From Xestospongia muta (Eukaryota; Porifera; Demospongiae; Haplosclerida; Petrosiidae), in NCBI GenBank assembly GCA_963693285.1, contig OY848926.1, forward strand, positions 67,001 to 131,000: a DNA stretch of 64,000 nucleotides, read 5' to 3'. The notes below the pieces were generated by a model. That model saw nothing but the letters and a program-made list of their open reading frames with translations. It was not told where the DNA came from and searched no databases. Position numbers and translations under genes: made by a program. How positions within the stretch are numbered: the first letter of the stretch is position 1; each line of letters starts with the position of its first letter. Below are positions 45,759 through 59,213 of the stretch, in pieces.

Positions 45759-48607
45759 TTAAAAAGTAATACTCTTCTGTATCATTTTCAAATTATTGTA
45801 CAATTTCTTTTCTTCTACATCACTGACTTGCAGTGATATCTGATGATGTAATAATGACATAACTAAACTATTTAATTACATCCACTTACCAGTACTTGAT
45901 CCAGCAAGTCACTGTTATTAATAATACTCCACAGTGTCCCATCTTCCACTACAATACCAGGAACACATACTAACTGCCAGTAGAGTCGATTATTTCGGTC
46001 CTGACCAAGTGGTAATCGTCTTATCTTGTTATATGAAGGAGTGGCCTAGCATAATATAGAGGTTTACGAGTAGCTTTGTGTTCATATTTGTTATGACCTG
46101 TCTATTTACCTGGTGAATTTCTTGTATTTGTTGACTGAATTCATTTCTTTTTGCTGTTAATTCTTCAATACTAGCCCCTTCATCACATAGTTTCTTTAGT
46201 TCATCACTACCTTAAAACATCACATGATAATCACATGATCTTAAACTTACGTAATCTTCTTTGTTAAATCTTGCCTTTTAACTCTTAGTTTTTTCTTTTC
46301 TTGAACACTAGTGACAATACTCTCTTTAATAATATTTCCAATACTAGCCTGTAGTTTAGATACATCAGATAGATGGTTAATAGTTACATACTAACAGTTT
46401 CTAAAGTAGCATAACAGAGGGAAGTGAGGTGTTGTATTCTAGCCTCTACTGTTGTATTGCTCTCTGTATCCTCCTAAATAAAAGTATAATACATACATTG
46501 ATCTCATGACAATCACATGACTAACATTACATCCAATTTGCAATAGAATCTGGTTTGATATCTCTTCAGCATTACAATCATCAATGTCTGGTATATCGTT
46601 ATTAGTACATTGTGATAATAAATTTAATAGAGACTTAAATATGTAACCTGGTGATTTTTCAAGGGCAACCACAAGAGATGCTGTGAACAAAGAGTATAAT
46701 GTATTTAAGGAGGTATAGTTACCTTACCTGCATTTATCTGTATGTCAGTAAAAGTATATAAATATTCACATACAAATAAAAGGGCTGGTATGAATGTTTG
46801 AGCCACACCTACTTCCAATACAGGATAATTAGGTAGGGGAGACAATGGTGCAACAGGCAAAAGGGATGATGATGAATTTGGTGAGAGAGATAGTGGTTTT
46901 CTCACTAGCTTAGTTTTTAGATGTCTTTCTTGTTGTTTCTTTATCATTAATTTCTTTAATTCGGACATTCGGTTGTGACGTTGCTTATCACGACGGCGAG
47001 CTTCATTTAACAACAATTTGGCTTTCCGATGTCTCATATGGGTCAGGCATTTCATTTCTTTCTCTTTCAATAATTTTTGGCGCTTTTCTAATCTGTGATG
47101 TTGTCTTTCCATTTTATCTTGTAATTTTCGCTGTATTTTCTCTTCTTTTATTTTACAGATTACAGTCATTTTGAGTTTAACAAGCTCCTCTTGTTTCTCA
47201 CCTACCATATTTGGTAAACATTTATTGGTTTCCACAGCAACTTCATCTTGGACTTGCAAAGGTTCCAGTTCATATTTTAGTTGCTTAGCAACAGCTTTAC
47301 AACTCCTGGTTTTTCTACAGGTGACAAGTGGATATATTGTACGACTTCGAAGTTCTTTTGTTGATGGAGGAATAGGTATTTTATCTTTAATTATAGAGTG
47401 GGTGTGGTCATCCTGTAAGTTTAATAGGTTTTTATAAATAACAACAAATTTCACAAATAACTAGATACAATAGTCACCTTGGTAACAGAGTTATTAGACT
47501 CCTCCACCCACTCATTATTATCATTTATAGTAATATTATATTGTGAATGACATAGTTTTCGACGTTTAGAAGTTGATATATCATCTGTAGATGATGACGT
47601 TCTCTTTAATGGTTGTCTATTTGTACTTATAAAAAATTTAAAAATATATAGTTCACTTACGAGGGTGACTGCTGCCATTGTAAGCACTTTGCAATATCAT
47701 CAGTACCTTTCTGTAAAAATTCAGATACACTTGAAAATCCAGCATTTTTTGCCAAAGGAGTTAAAATACCAGTAGCTAATTTACCATTCTATAGGAATAA
47801 ACAAGAGTTGTCATGACAACACATTTATTAGATGAGCAATTTATATAATGGCTACATAGACAAGTAAATTTTAAGTTTATGGTCACAAATGGGGGACCCT
47901 TTGTGATGAAAACAATGGCCAAACAAAAGGGGGGACTCTTTGTGACAAAAAGAAGGCCAAACCTAAGGAGGGACCCTTTGTGACGAAAACGACACTCAAA
48001 CCAAAGGGGGGACCCTTTGTGACAAAACCAATGGCCAAACCTAAGGGGGGACTCTTTGTAACTCTTTGTAGCTAATTTACCTCTCTATAGGAATAAACAA
48101 GTGTTGTCATGACAACACATTAATTAGATTAGCAATTTATATAATGGCTACATAGACAAGTAAATTTTAAGTTTATGGTCACAAAAACAGAAATTTACTG
48201 TAGTCAGTTGTCATGACAACAAGCCACACTTACCTTTTTTCTACATAATGAGCAGTTACAGTTTTTGGCACAGACAGGACAGGCCCACAAAGAAAGGTTG
48301 ATGCTGTTACGTTCTAATCCATAACGATTATTAAGACATTTCTCACACCTAACAATATAATTGTAATATATATATTGTATTATAATACTTACCAATATCT
48401 TGTACATTGACTACATTTAACCCTTTGTTGTCCTAGTTTCAGTTCACTTGCTCCTTTTGAACTGTATATTGACTGTCGACATTGATGACATGACTGACTC
48501 TGTCCACGAGGACCTTGTGGAGTTCGCTTCTTTTTGCATCCAGTATCGTTTTCTTTTGTAGGTGAGCTCTTCTGCTGTGAATTGTCTTTCCCTTTGACTG
48601 TAGGCAT
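45759..48607 (-). CDS. CDCA7-type 4CXXC zinc finger protein with DDT/WHIM-like regions
   Basis: The N-terminal cysteine-rich domain (zf-4CXXC_R1) reads SCHQCRQSIYSS..., CSQCTRYWCEKCLNNRYGLE, WACPVCAKNCNCSLCRKK and GKLATGILTPLAKNAGFSSV. It aligns closely with human CDCA7 (CGPCLRNRYGEE, NWHCPPCRGICNCSFCR, CATGVLVYLAKYHGF). After a basic linker comes a long Lys/Arg/Glu helix, then a DDT-like part (AQTFIPALLFVCEYLYTFTD...). Near the C-terminus is a WHIM/WSD-like motif (RRLPLGQDRNNRLYWQLVCVPG..VEDG). Human CDCA7 lacks the last two parts. CDCA7 activates the HELLS remodeller for DNA methylation maintenance. The ATG at 48607 is used; the last exon is chosen from an acceptor tcatcag before ATATCACTGCAAG because it gives a charged helix rather than an early stop. 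Confidence 0.85.
47772..48185. repeat. 118-bp direct duplication and 39-bp minisatellite in an intron
   Basis: The segments 47772-47889 and 48068-48185 are direct copies with few differences. Each includes the 5' end of the zinc-finger exon (the AATGGTAAATTAGCTAC side), its acceptor, and a GTTGTCATGACAAC palindrome. Between them, 47890-48067, lie about four 39-bp units of the form ggggaccctttgtgacaaaa...ggccaaac. The duplicated exon start is truncated and is not expected to be spliced in. Confidence 0.85.
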
Positions 48608-48632
48608 GATAGTTTGGTGTGAGCAGATCAAG

Positions 48633-48643
48633 TTTCCCGCCAA
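48633..48643 (-). promoter_or_regulatory. E2F site upstream of the CDCA7-like gene
   Basis: On the gene's strand the sequence reads TTGGCGGGAAA, a good E2F consensus, 26 bp before the start codon. In vertebrates CDCA7 is an E2F/Myc target, so the position fits S-phase expression. Confidence 0.6.
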
Positions 48644-48763
48644 TCTCTAGCAGACAGATTTCTAATTAAAGCCACTGTTCTATTAATAGTAACAAAATAA
48701 TTAGAATTAGCAATTAATTAAATGTCAGAAACTAAAATTGAATAACTATTTTTTCTAATCCAT

Positions 48764-51700
48764 TTAGTCATAATGTTCTGCCATTATTAATACGACAAGA
48801 GATGACCAGCCTGTAAAAGGGTGTGTACCCTATAATTATATCATTAATAATAGTTATTATTATTTTTATAATTTAATACCTTTCCTTTGCCATTTCGATC
48901 ATCATATTGTTCCCAAATATATCCAGTAATAATATACTGATTGTATATTGTTTCAATTATATTTGACCTGAAAGATATCATAGTATCATTAAATCTCAAC
49001 ATTAACAGGTACCTCAATTTAATATACAGTTCATTTGCTAACGATTGATAGGGGCCATCATGGTTGGCATAGTAATGTAATGCTCTTACAGCTAAATAGT
49101 TCATATTGATCCATATAGCACCTCTCCAGTATGGACTGTCTTCACCTGTATTTGCCTATAAACCAAAATACAATGATGGTTGTCATGACAACATAGAAAA
49201 CCTTGTTGTAAAAAGGATCTGTCTTGGCTAATGAACGCAATCCGTATTTTGTCCACAAGAGCTATTATTAAAATGAAAATGAAGTCATTATCAATGTTAA
49301 TTATAAGGGGCTGACTGATTCATTAGATAAATGTTGTAAAGTTGCTTCCAAATGGGTGGAGTCAGGAGGAAAAAGGGTCATTAAAAATGGAAATAAGTTG
49401 ACATATCCAAAGCTATTAACAAACCTAATTAACAACAAATTATAGGAGCTAGAACAAACAAAATTAAATTACTTTAAACGAGGTGGTTTAATGACTTTTC
49501 TAACTCTGACAGCTAAAATTGAACAATACAATCATAACATACAACTTGTTACCATGGTAACTTACGTGGATTAATATCTCTATTAACTACTAATTTAACT
49601 TTGGAGGTGTGGTTACCGAAATCACTATACATCTAAAATACTGACAATGTAATAGTTTCGTTTCAAATTCTACCTGTCTCTCATTGTCCCAATGTAACTT
49701 GTCCAGTAGCTTCATGTTACTCAATTCTTCTGATAATACTTTATATTGTTTTGATGATTCTATATAAAAAAATAAATATTAATATTGTTATTAAATGAGT
49801 TTTACCTTTTAAAATATCTGCTATTCTAACTAAAACTCTGGTTGCTAAGGCCATCCAACATCGCAAATCTAAATGATACTCTTCATTAGTTGGATGAGAT
49901 GCTCTGGGATAGTCATCTAAACCACTTGTTAATGTTTTGGAATTTAGTTCTCGATCAGTTGTACTGTTACGTCCTCTCCAACGATATGTTGATGGTTTCG
50001 ATCCTTTCTATAGAAAAATCATCTTAAATTAATAAAGTGCATGTGGCTAACCTGAGTAGTTTGAAACCAGTTAAACCAGATTTTCAGGCGAGGATAAACG
50101 CGTTTAAGAAACCCAATATCCTAGTTGATAATCAAATATAACGATGTCATATAATATTATTATACCAAGTTATTCTCTCTCTCCATTTTATTCAATAATA
50201 CTTCAATAGTCAAAAAGAGCGTAGGTGGATTAGCGTTGCTATTATGTTGAGTGATAAATTCCTGCATATGACAGAGACACATTTGTTATAATTCCTGACA
50301 ACCTTATTACCTCAGGAACTTTACTAATGGCTTCTTCACCCAAGATCTGTTCACGAGGTATCCATCCATCTGCATTTAACAAATCTAACCAATGGCCCAA
50401 TACATCCTAAGTAAAACAGATTACTACATACAAATTCACAGACTATATTACTTTAACTATATCAATGTCCCAAGCTGTTACTAATAACTGATGAAATCCC
50501 TCATCCCATAAAAATCCTCGAGGAAAGAAAGATCTTGAAGGGACACCAGTATATAATGGAGCTGGAAAATAACTCTAAAAATAACAAATATGATCACTGT
50601 AACTAACAATATTACTTACCTTTGGTTTCTTCATACCAGGAGCCATTACCCTAACATATAATGTATTATATTATGATAGGGGTAATCCCATTACCTTGAG
50701 CTTCCATAAAAATATGAAATACTGCCTATTAAGTTGCTAAAGGCAGCTTTAGCAAATGAAATATGTGATTCTGAAAATCCCTACAAAGATATGTAGTTAA
50801 ATTTAAAACACTTTACTTACTTTTTGTTTTAATTTAAATATCTTTTCGAATCTGTCATCAAATGTTTTCATTCTAACATCAAGTTCTCTACTAAACATCT
50901 CTCCTTTCAAAGGCAACTTGTCTGAACCTGATGAATATACAACTTCTAGTTCAATTGGGGAAGACCCTAAAATCTAATATTAATTAGAAATATTATTTGA
51001 ATTACCAGTAAAACAAGTAAAACCTGATACACCACCAGACGTGCATCCTTTGAAGAGTCAGGAAACATATAACGTTCACCTGGTAACTGTAAACTCTGTT
51101 CTTTCTCAATCACTGTCTTAACAAATTGTGAGAACAGACTAATTTTATACAAATCAGTTGCTAGGTAACCAAATTTAGGAGGTGTTGAATGATTAGTAAT
51201 AGAAGATATTGTAAATTCAAAGTCACCAAGCTACAATTAACATATTAAGATCATATTATCATTGTATTATCATACCTTATTGTGATTTCCAGTAATAGAC
51301 TGAAGTACACCATTTTTTAATGCATACTTGAGATTGTCAGTATCTTCAGCAAATACATAAAACAATAATGACAGGGGCACAGGTTGCTTAGTGGTGGACT
51401 CCGCCCTAATTCTAGCTGTCCAAGAATGTCCAACATTATGCTTAGAATGAGTTATAAATTGAGTATTAATTTTCATATCTAATAAGAGGGGTTAACTCTA
51501 AATATATTCATATTAGTACTTACAAGAATCTATAATATTTTGTTGTCCAAATTGACGTCCATCGTGCTTAGTCCAACCATATTGTCTTAACTTATCTCCA
51601 TGTTCACACATGTGACGTATTTGCAGTGATAACTCACCTGTTGGAACAGACATCGTATTAATCCAAGCTAGACCAGCAATAACAGATCTAATTCAAAGTA

Positions 51701-52092
51701 TACAATGTGATTAAATGAATAATTCCTATTACCGTGGTAACCGAGGTCGCATTCCAAAATATACATTTGATCTGTGTAATAATGATAACATCATTATGAC
51801 ATCATTGTTATTTATCCTACCTGTAACTACCCCAAAGACGTTCTTCATATTGACTAGCTTTTGTCATCTCATCATTGATAACTGAGGGTAGATTAAGGGG
51901 CGTAGCAAGGGTAGGAGTAAAATACCACTTCACACCCATCGCTATGGCAACTGATGCCATAGCAACCACTCCTCCTATACCAATGAAATAAATCAGAGAA
52001 CGTTTGGACTCTTTAGACTTGGAGTGCTTTAGTTTGTTAACAGAAGATGTTATCTTTGGACTAGCTGCTTTAGTTTTCTTCCCTTTACCCAT
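48764..52092 (-). CDS. MOGS: Mannosyl-oligosaccharide glucosidase (glucosidase I)
   Basis: An ER type II membrane enzyme (GH63) that removes the outer alpha-1,2-glucose from Glc3Man9GlcNAc2 in N-glycan processing. The N-terminus has a basic cytoplasmic part ([13 protein letters not shown]), then a signal anchor at about residues 33-55 ([21 protein letters not shown]). Catalytic-domain landmarks: [114 protein letters not shown] and [11 protein letters not shown]. About 18 short introns. It ends IMAEHYD. It shares the divergent promoter with WDR61. Confidence 0.96.
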
Positions 52093-52104
52093 TTTATATA
52101 ATTA

Positions 52105-52212
52105 ACCACGTGGTCTATTAGTATACGGAAAACACTATTTTTTGGTGCATTTCATTGCTATGTAAATTTTAGAACGTTTCCGTTTACGTCCGTGTATGCT
52201 TAACCACGTGGT
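52105..52212. promoter_or_regulatory. Two identical palindromic E-boxes in the MOGS/WDR61 promoter
   Basis: ACCACGTGGT occurs at 52105-52114 and at 52203-52212, each preceded by TTA. It is a perfect palindrome with the CACGTG core bound by Myc/Max, USF and TFE-type bHLH factors, and contains CCACG, the half-site of ER stress elements. The pair brackets most of the 152-bp gap between the start codons at 52092 and 52245. The second is close to the WDR61 start. Confidence 0.65.
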
Positions 52213-52244
52213 ACAAGTGGAACTCAACCTATTCTTATTGAGCC

Positions 52245-53631
52245 ATGGTAAGTATTAACCAGTTATTATTGTTTTATTCTATTATGTTGACATAGTTTAG
52301 TGTGCTAGCAAGAAAAGAACAAGGTTAGCTACAACAAGATATAGTAGATCACGTGACTTATCTTTTACATAGCTCATGACGATGGCATATGGACATTAGC
52401 ATGGACTGTGGATCCTGAGTCAGCAGAACATCTCATTACTGGAAGTGTAGATAATACTGTCAAAGTATGGACATGGTCAGGATTACATAACTATGCATAA
52501 ATTTAGCCACACCCCTTAATTATAGGAGTGATGGGTTGTCGTTACTTGAACATAAGTTAACTCTTGAGGGACATCAACTAGGAGTAGTTTCCATAGCAAC
52601 AGATCCTCTTGGAAAAAGTACATTCTATGTTGCTATGGTCATAATGTTGCCTTGGTTACTATAGTGGCAGTGTCCAGTGGATTAGATGGTCATATTAAAT
52701 CGTGGGACTTGGCTACTGGTTCGTTGATACGTAGCGTGGATGCTGGACCAAGTAAATTATAAACAATTTAATAATAGGGTCTACGTCCTTTTATGTAGTG
52801 GATGTATGGACTATTGCCTACACACCTGATTCTCGTTACCTAGCAACTGGTAGTCATGGCGGCAAGATCAATTTGTATAGCATGGAGGATGGCTCAAAGA
52901 CAAATTCATTTGACACAAGAGGAAAATTTATTTTAAGTGTAGCTTGTGTGAGTATAACCCTGTAATTAGAACATAATTATTGTAACCCTTTAGAGCTCAG
53001 ATAACAAATTAGTAGCGTGTGGTGCTATTGATGGTATCATTAATCTCTTTGACTTACAAACTGGAAAATTATTACACACGCTTGAAGGTAATGGCCACAC
53101 CCCTTCATATAATATCTCTTCCTACTACCATATTAGGACATGCTATGCCTGTACGTTCATTATGTTTCTCTCCTGATTCTCAACTACTGATAACTGCCTC
53201 TGATGATAAAGATATGAAAATATATGATGTGTAAGAAACTCCGCCCATTTTTCATTAGTGTGCCCCTGTAATTATTATAGACAACATGGTAATTTAGCTG
53301 GTACAATATCAGGACATAGTTCGTGGGTTCTGTCTGTAGCATTCTCTCCTGATAATCAGCATGTAATTACAGGGTAAGCCCCAGTAATTATAATACTATT
53401 ATTTATAATGTGATGTTAGTTCCAGTGATAAAACAGTTAAAATTTGGGACACGACGACAAGACAATGTGAACACACATTTAACGAACATACTGATCAAGT
53501 AAGGGGGTGTGGCTTATATAGTAACCATCATTTTATAACAGGTATGGAGTGTATGTTATAATAATAGCGGTACTAGAGCAGCCTCTGTTTCTGATGATAA
53601 ACAACTTATTATTTATGACTTGCCATCTTAA
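52245..53631 (+). CDS. WDR61: WD repeat protein 61 (SKI8 orthologue)
   Basis: A subunit of both the PAF1 transcription elongation complex and the cytoplasmic SKI RNA-decay complex. The first exon is only ATG before a gtaagt donor; the second encodes [11 protein letters not shown]40 blades follow: [99 protein letters not shown] and [20 protein letters not shown]. The last blades are [20 protein letters not shown] and [13 protein letters not shown]. These are near-identical to the human protein. About 305 residues and seven blades. Confidence 0.95.
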
Positions 53632-53714
53632 AACAGTTTAATATTTTCCACAAAGTAATAAAATAACAAAGTTGCTAATGAAAATACTGAAACTAATTAA
53701 AAGGAGTTTACCCT

Positions 53715-55525
53715 TCACTTGTTTCCAGCTGGAGGAACAAGGGAAGCTGGAAACAATCCTGATGCTACATAATCATCTACAACCTAATGGTACAGTAACA
53801 TAATTATTATAATTAGCAGGGTCTACCTCTCTTAATAGATCTAGGGTCATTTGTGGTACATCATATACAAATCCAGTCTCCTCCAGTTTACTACCATCAA
53901 TATGAAGATGTTTATTATATAAGAGCTCCTAGAGAAATGGATACATATGTACATAAATATGGACAAATAAATATAGAAATAGATGCATAAATATAGAAAT
54001 GGATGTCTAGTACCTTGTCTATATATGGAGTCAATGGTGTGTTTGCAACTCCACTTTCATTGCATGCATCAGACCAAGGACTTAAATGCTTCTCATTTGA
54101 TTCCTCCACAGCTTCTGTCATATGTAAGCGAGCCAAATTTGACAGGACAGCACCATAATAGCCGTGAGAAATACCAAATAATGTAGACACCAACTCGGAA
54201 ATAATACCTTGAGCTGAAAACATCTATAACATTAGTTTTTAAAACTCAATAATCTTACTGGTGTGTCCTTTATCAACAACATTATATATTTCACTGTTAG
54301 CACCTTCACTTCTTAAATGCCACATAGCACGACATAAGTCACGTACATGGACAGTGTTCATGTGTAAATCTTTAGTCCATAGCAACTATCAAATTATAAA
54401 AATACACAAAATATTGCATTAAATGTACCTGCATTTTTTCACCCAGTTGACGATATACAGCACCAATAATTAATCTAGGAGCTATAAGGATATTAATCAA
54501 CTTATTAATGAGAGGGTTATACTCACAAATTCCATATTTATCTCCAATACCATAAGTTATAGCAGGTCTTACAATGACATAATTTAACCTACATTATATA
54601 AAGGACAAGTTTGTCTAATAATTATATTGAATATAACAACAATGTTTGTGTTGATAAACAACAATTACGTAAACAAACAATGAAAACACACTTATTACAT
54701 ACCCAGGAACACTAGCCAAGTATTTCTCTGCTTCAAGTTTATGTTTAGCTATCAGTGTCCACGGATCTACTTTACTTTTCTCAGTACTAATACCCTATAT
54801 AAAAATGACCATCATATTTTATGATATTACTAGTGTTTACACTGCCAAATTATTAAGAGTATTGCCAAAGTACTAACTTGTAGTAAACATCCTAATTTGG
54901 GCATTAAAATTTAGTTTATTACTCCATTGTGAATTGCTTGGCTGGTTAATATGGATTTAACCACTCATCATTGTACCTTATCTGAGTTATAAACTTGAGC
55001 TGTAGAAACATCAATAAATCGTTTCACATTAGTCTTAGCTGCTTGTTGAGAGCAATTAACAGTTACAGTGTAGACAAGTTCTCGATACACCTATAGTCAT
55101 GATGAAAGAGCTGGCTATGAGCTATGGTGACATACCTCATCTGTTTGGCCATACTTTGTTTCAGCTGCTAAATTAAAAACGTAGTCAAAACCACCATCAT
55201 CATCTCTAAATACACGTTCGCAAGAAGCAGGGTTGGCTAAATTTGCTTGACAAAAGTCCACATTTTGAAATATTGCCTGTTCAATAATATAATATTTTCT
55301 TATATTAACATTATATACCTTATGTTGAGCATTAAGCCATCCTGTTGATGGTGGCACTTTGTCAACAACTCTTATTTTAGAAGCTAACTGGTTTTCCACT
55401 AAAAACTGGACAAAATTTCTACCGATAAATCCGACACCTGTATATTAATAGTTAACAGAAAGTGTTGGAGTCGTTAGCTTACCTCCAGTTACCAACACAC
55501 GAGGTTTGTCCTGCTCTTTCGCCAT
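53715..55525 (-). CDS. NAD-dependent epimerase/dehydratase (extended SDR)
   Basis: A nucleotide-sugar-type short-chain dehydrogenase. The N-terminal Rossmann motif is RVLVTGGVGFIGRNFVQFL (TGG.GFIG). The downstream motifs are FDYVFNLAAETKYGQTDE, an SDR active-site region around STAQVYNSDK (Ser and Tyr, with Lys supplied later by IAKHKLEAEKYL), and VIVRPAITYGIGDKYGI, then TVHVRDLCRAMWHL and EIYNVVDKG. The YxxxK spacing in the usual position is not clear, so the catalytic Lys may be KHKLEAEKYL, as in some extended SDRs. About 400 residues. Substrate unknown; the C-terminal part (ISHGYYGAVLSNLARLHMTE) seems family-specific. It starts at MAKEQDKPRVLV. Confidence 0.85.
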
Positions 55526-55752
55526 CAAAAGGAAATCAAGATACTGGATATACCACAACTTCTTACACAGAAGTAGTAGATACCATATAAGTGACATCAA
55601 CTATGCTAATTATTTCGTCAATTACAACAATATCATAATTATTATCATAATATTATTACATATTGAATAAATGGTTCAAACTAAAGTTAGTATAAACGAG
55701 GTGACATTATATTATTTAACGAGAGTAGATTTGAGTGGGTGTGGTCTAGTGA

Positions 55753-58031
<2,279 letters not shown>

Positions 58032-58318
58032 GCTTGTTGTTTGTGATAGCCAAGTGAGGTAAGGAGACTTGTGTCTAGACTGTCTTTTGTGTGTGCTTTG
58101 TAAAGCTCCGTCTGATCTGACGTCACAGGAAATTTACCAGACGCAGTCATACTGATCAGAATATTTATTACAAGTCTTCTATATAAACTTATATATAGTC
58201 TTATCATAATAACAAATATATACTAAATATTAAACTACCGGTTTAACTTTATTGGGTGTGGTCAGAACAACTGCTAGAAGTTGACGTTTTTCTGTTGACG
58301 TTTTCTCTCTCCCTCAGT

Positions 58319-59167
58319 ATGACACACAGTGAGGAGAGAACTGCTTGGTGGAAAGAAGGACTCATTGGTCTAGGAGTGGGGGTGCTTTATGGTACGACCA
58401 GTGTCGTTGTGGGTCATCCTTTTGATACAATTAAAACGAAAATGCAGGCTCAGAGAGGATTTGAAACAAGAAACATGTTTCACTCTTTTGTCAAAACAGT
58501 TCAAACACAAGGTATAAGAGGACTGTATCGAGGAAGTTTACCACCTTTATTTGGCTCTGGTATTTATCGCTCAGCACAGTTTGCTGTATTTGAGGCTATA
58601 TACACATATATGGACTCGCCATTTGGTAAATTTGAGTTCCCTGGTACAGGAAGTTTACAAATGAGAGTAGTTGTGGGCGGGGTTGGTGCATCAACAGTTC
58701 GAGCCATCATAGAAACACCACTAGAATATGCTAAAATACGACGTCAAACACAACAAAGTTGGCAGTTCCGACATGTTTATCAAGGGTTTGGTGTAACATG
58801 GTTCAGAACTGTAGGCTTAATGACTACATACTTCATATTAGTAGACTCTATTCGTCGACATTATCCTCATTTATTTGCGACACCATTTCTAGGACCTTTT
58901 CTAACATCAGGTGTGGCGGCCACTTTAGCATGGTGGATTGTGTGGCCATTGGAGTACATGAAATCACAAGTACAAGGTAGTTATGGCAAAGATTTACCTG
59001 TACTACAACGAATGAAAATTGTGATAAAAGAAAGAGGTGGATTTTTTGGTTTATATCGTGGAATAGTCCCTGGTACTATACGTAGTTTTATAGCTAATGG
59101 AACTAGTATGATTGTCATGGCAACAGCTCAACGCAAAGTATCAGAATGGGGGTTAAGAAATAGATGA
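58319..59167 (+). CDS. Mitochondrial carrier family protein (SLC25)
   Basis: A single-exon gene of 282 codons with three repeats of the carrier fold. Signatures: VGHPFDTIKTKMQAQ (repeat 1), IETPLEYAKIRRQTQ (repeat 2) and VWPLEYMKSQVQG (repeat 3), each P.(D/E)..(K/R); the following helices carry GLYRGSLPPLFGSGIYRS and GLYRGIVPGTIRSFIANG. Located in the inner mitochondrial membrane. The Arg/Lys-rich contact positions suggest an acidic or amino-acid/nucleotide-type substrate, but I cannot name it. The ATG at 58319 starts MTHSEERTAWWKEG; upstream in-frame codons lack an ATG. The divergent gap to SMAD4 is 287 bp. Confidence 0.93.
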   Translation: MTHSEERTAWWKEGLIGLGVGVLYGTTSVVVGHPFDTIKTKMQAQRGFETRNMFHSFVKTVQTQGIRGLYRGSLPPLFGSGIYRSAQFAVFEAIYTYMDSPFGKFEFPGTGSLQMRVVVGGVGASTVRAIIETPLEYAKIRRQTQQSWQFRHVYQGFGVTWFRTVGLMTTYFILVDSIRRHYPHLFATPFLGPFLTSGVAATLAWWIVWPLEYMKSQVQGSYGKDLPVLQRMKIVIKERGGFFGLYRGIVPGTIRSFIANGTSMIVMATAQRKVSEWGLRNR

Positions 59168-59213
59168 TATATGTGTTATAATATTTTATTTATCATAATG
59201 ATATGACAGTTAT

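Noticed and set aside
58256..58318. Extended N-terminus of the SLC25 carrier
   Set aside because: The extension begins at a GTG codon; the first ATG at 58319 gives the normal carrier length.
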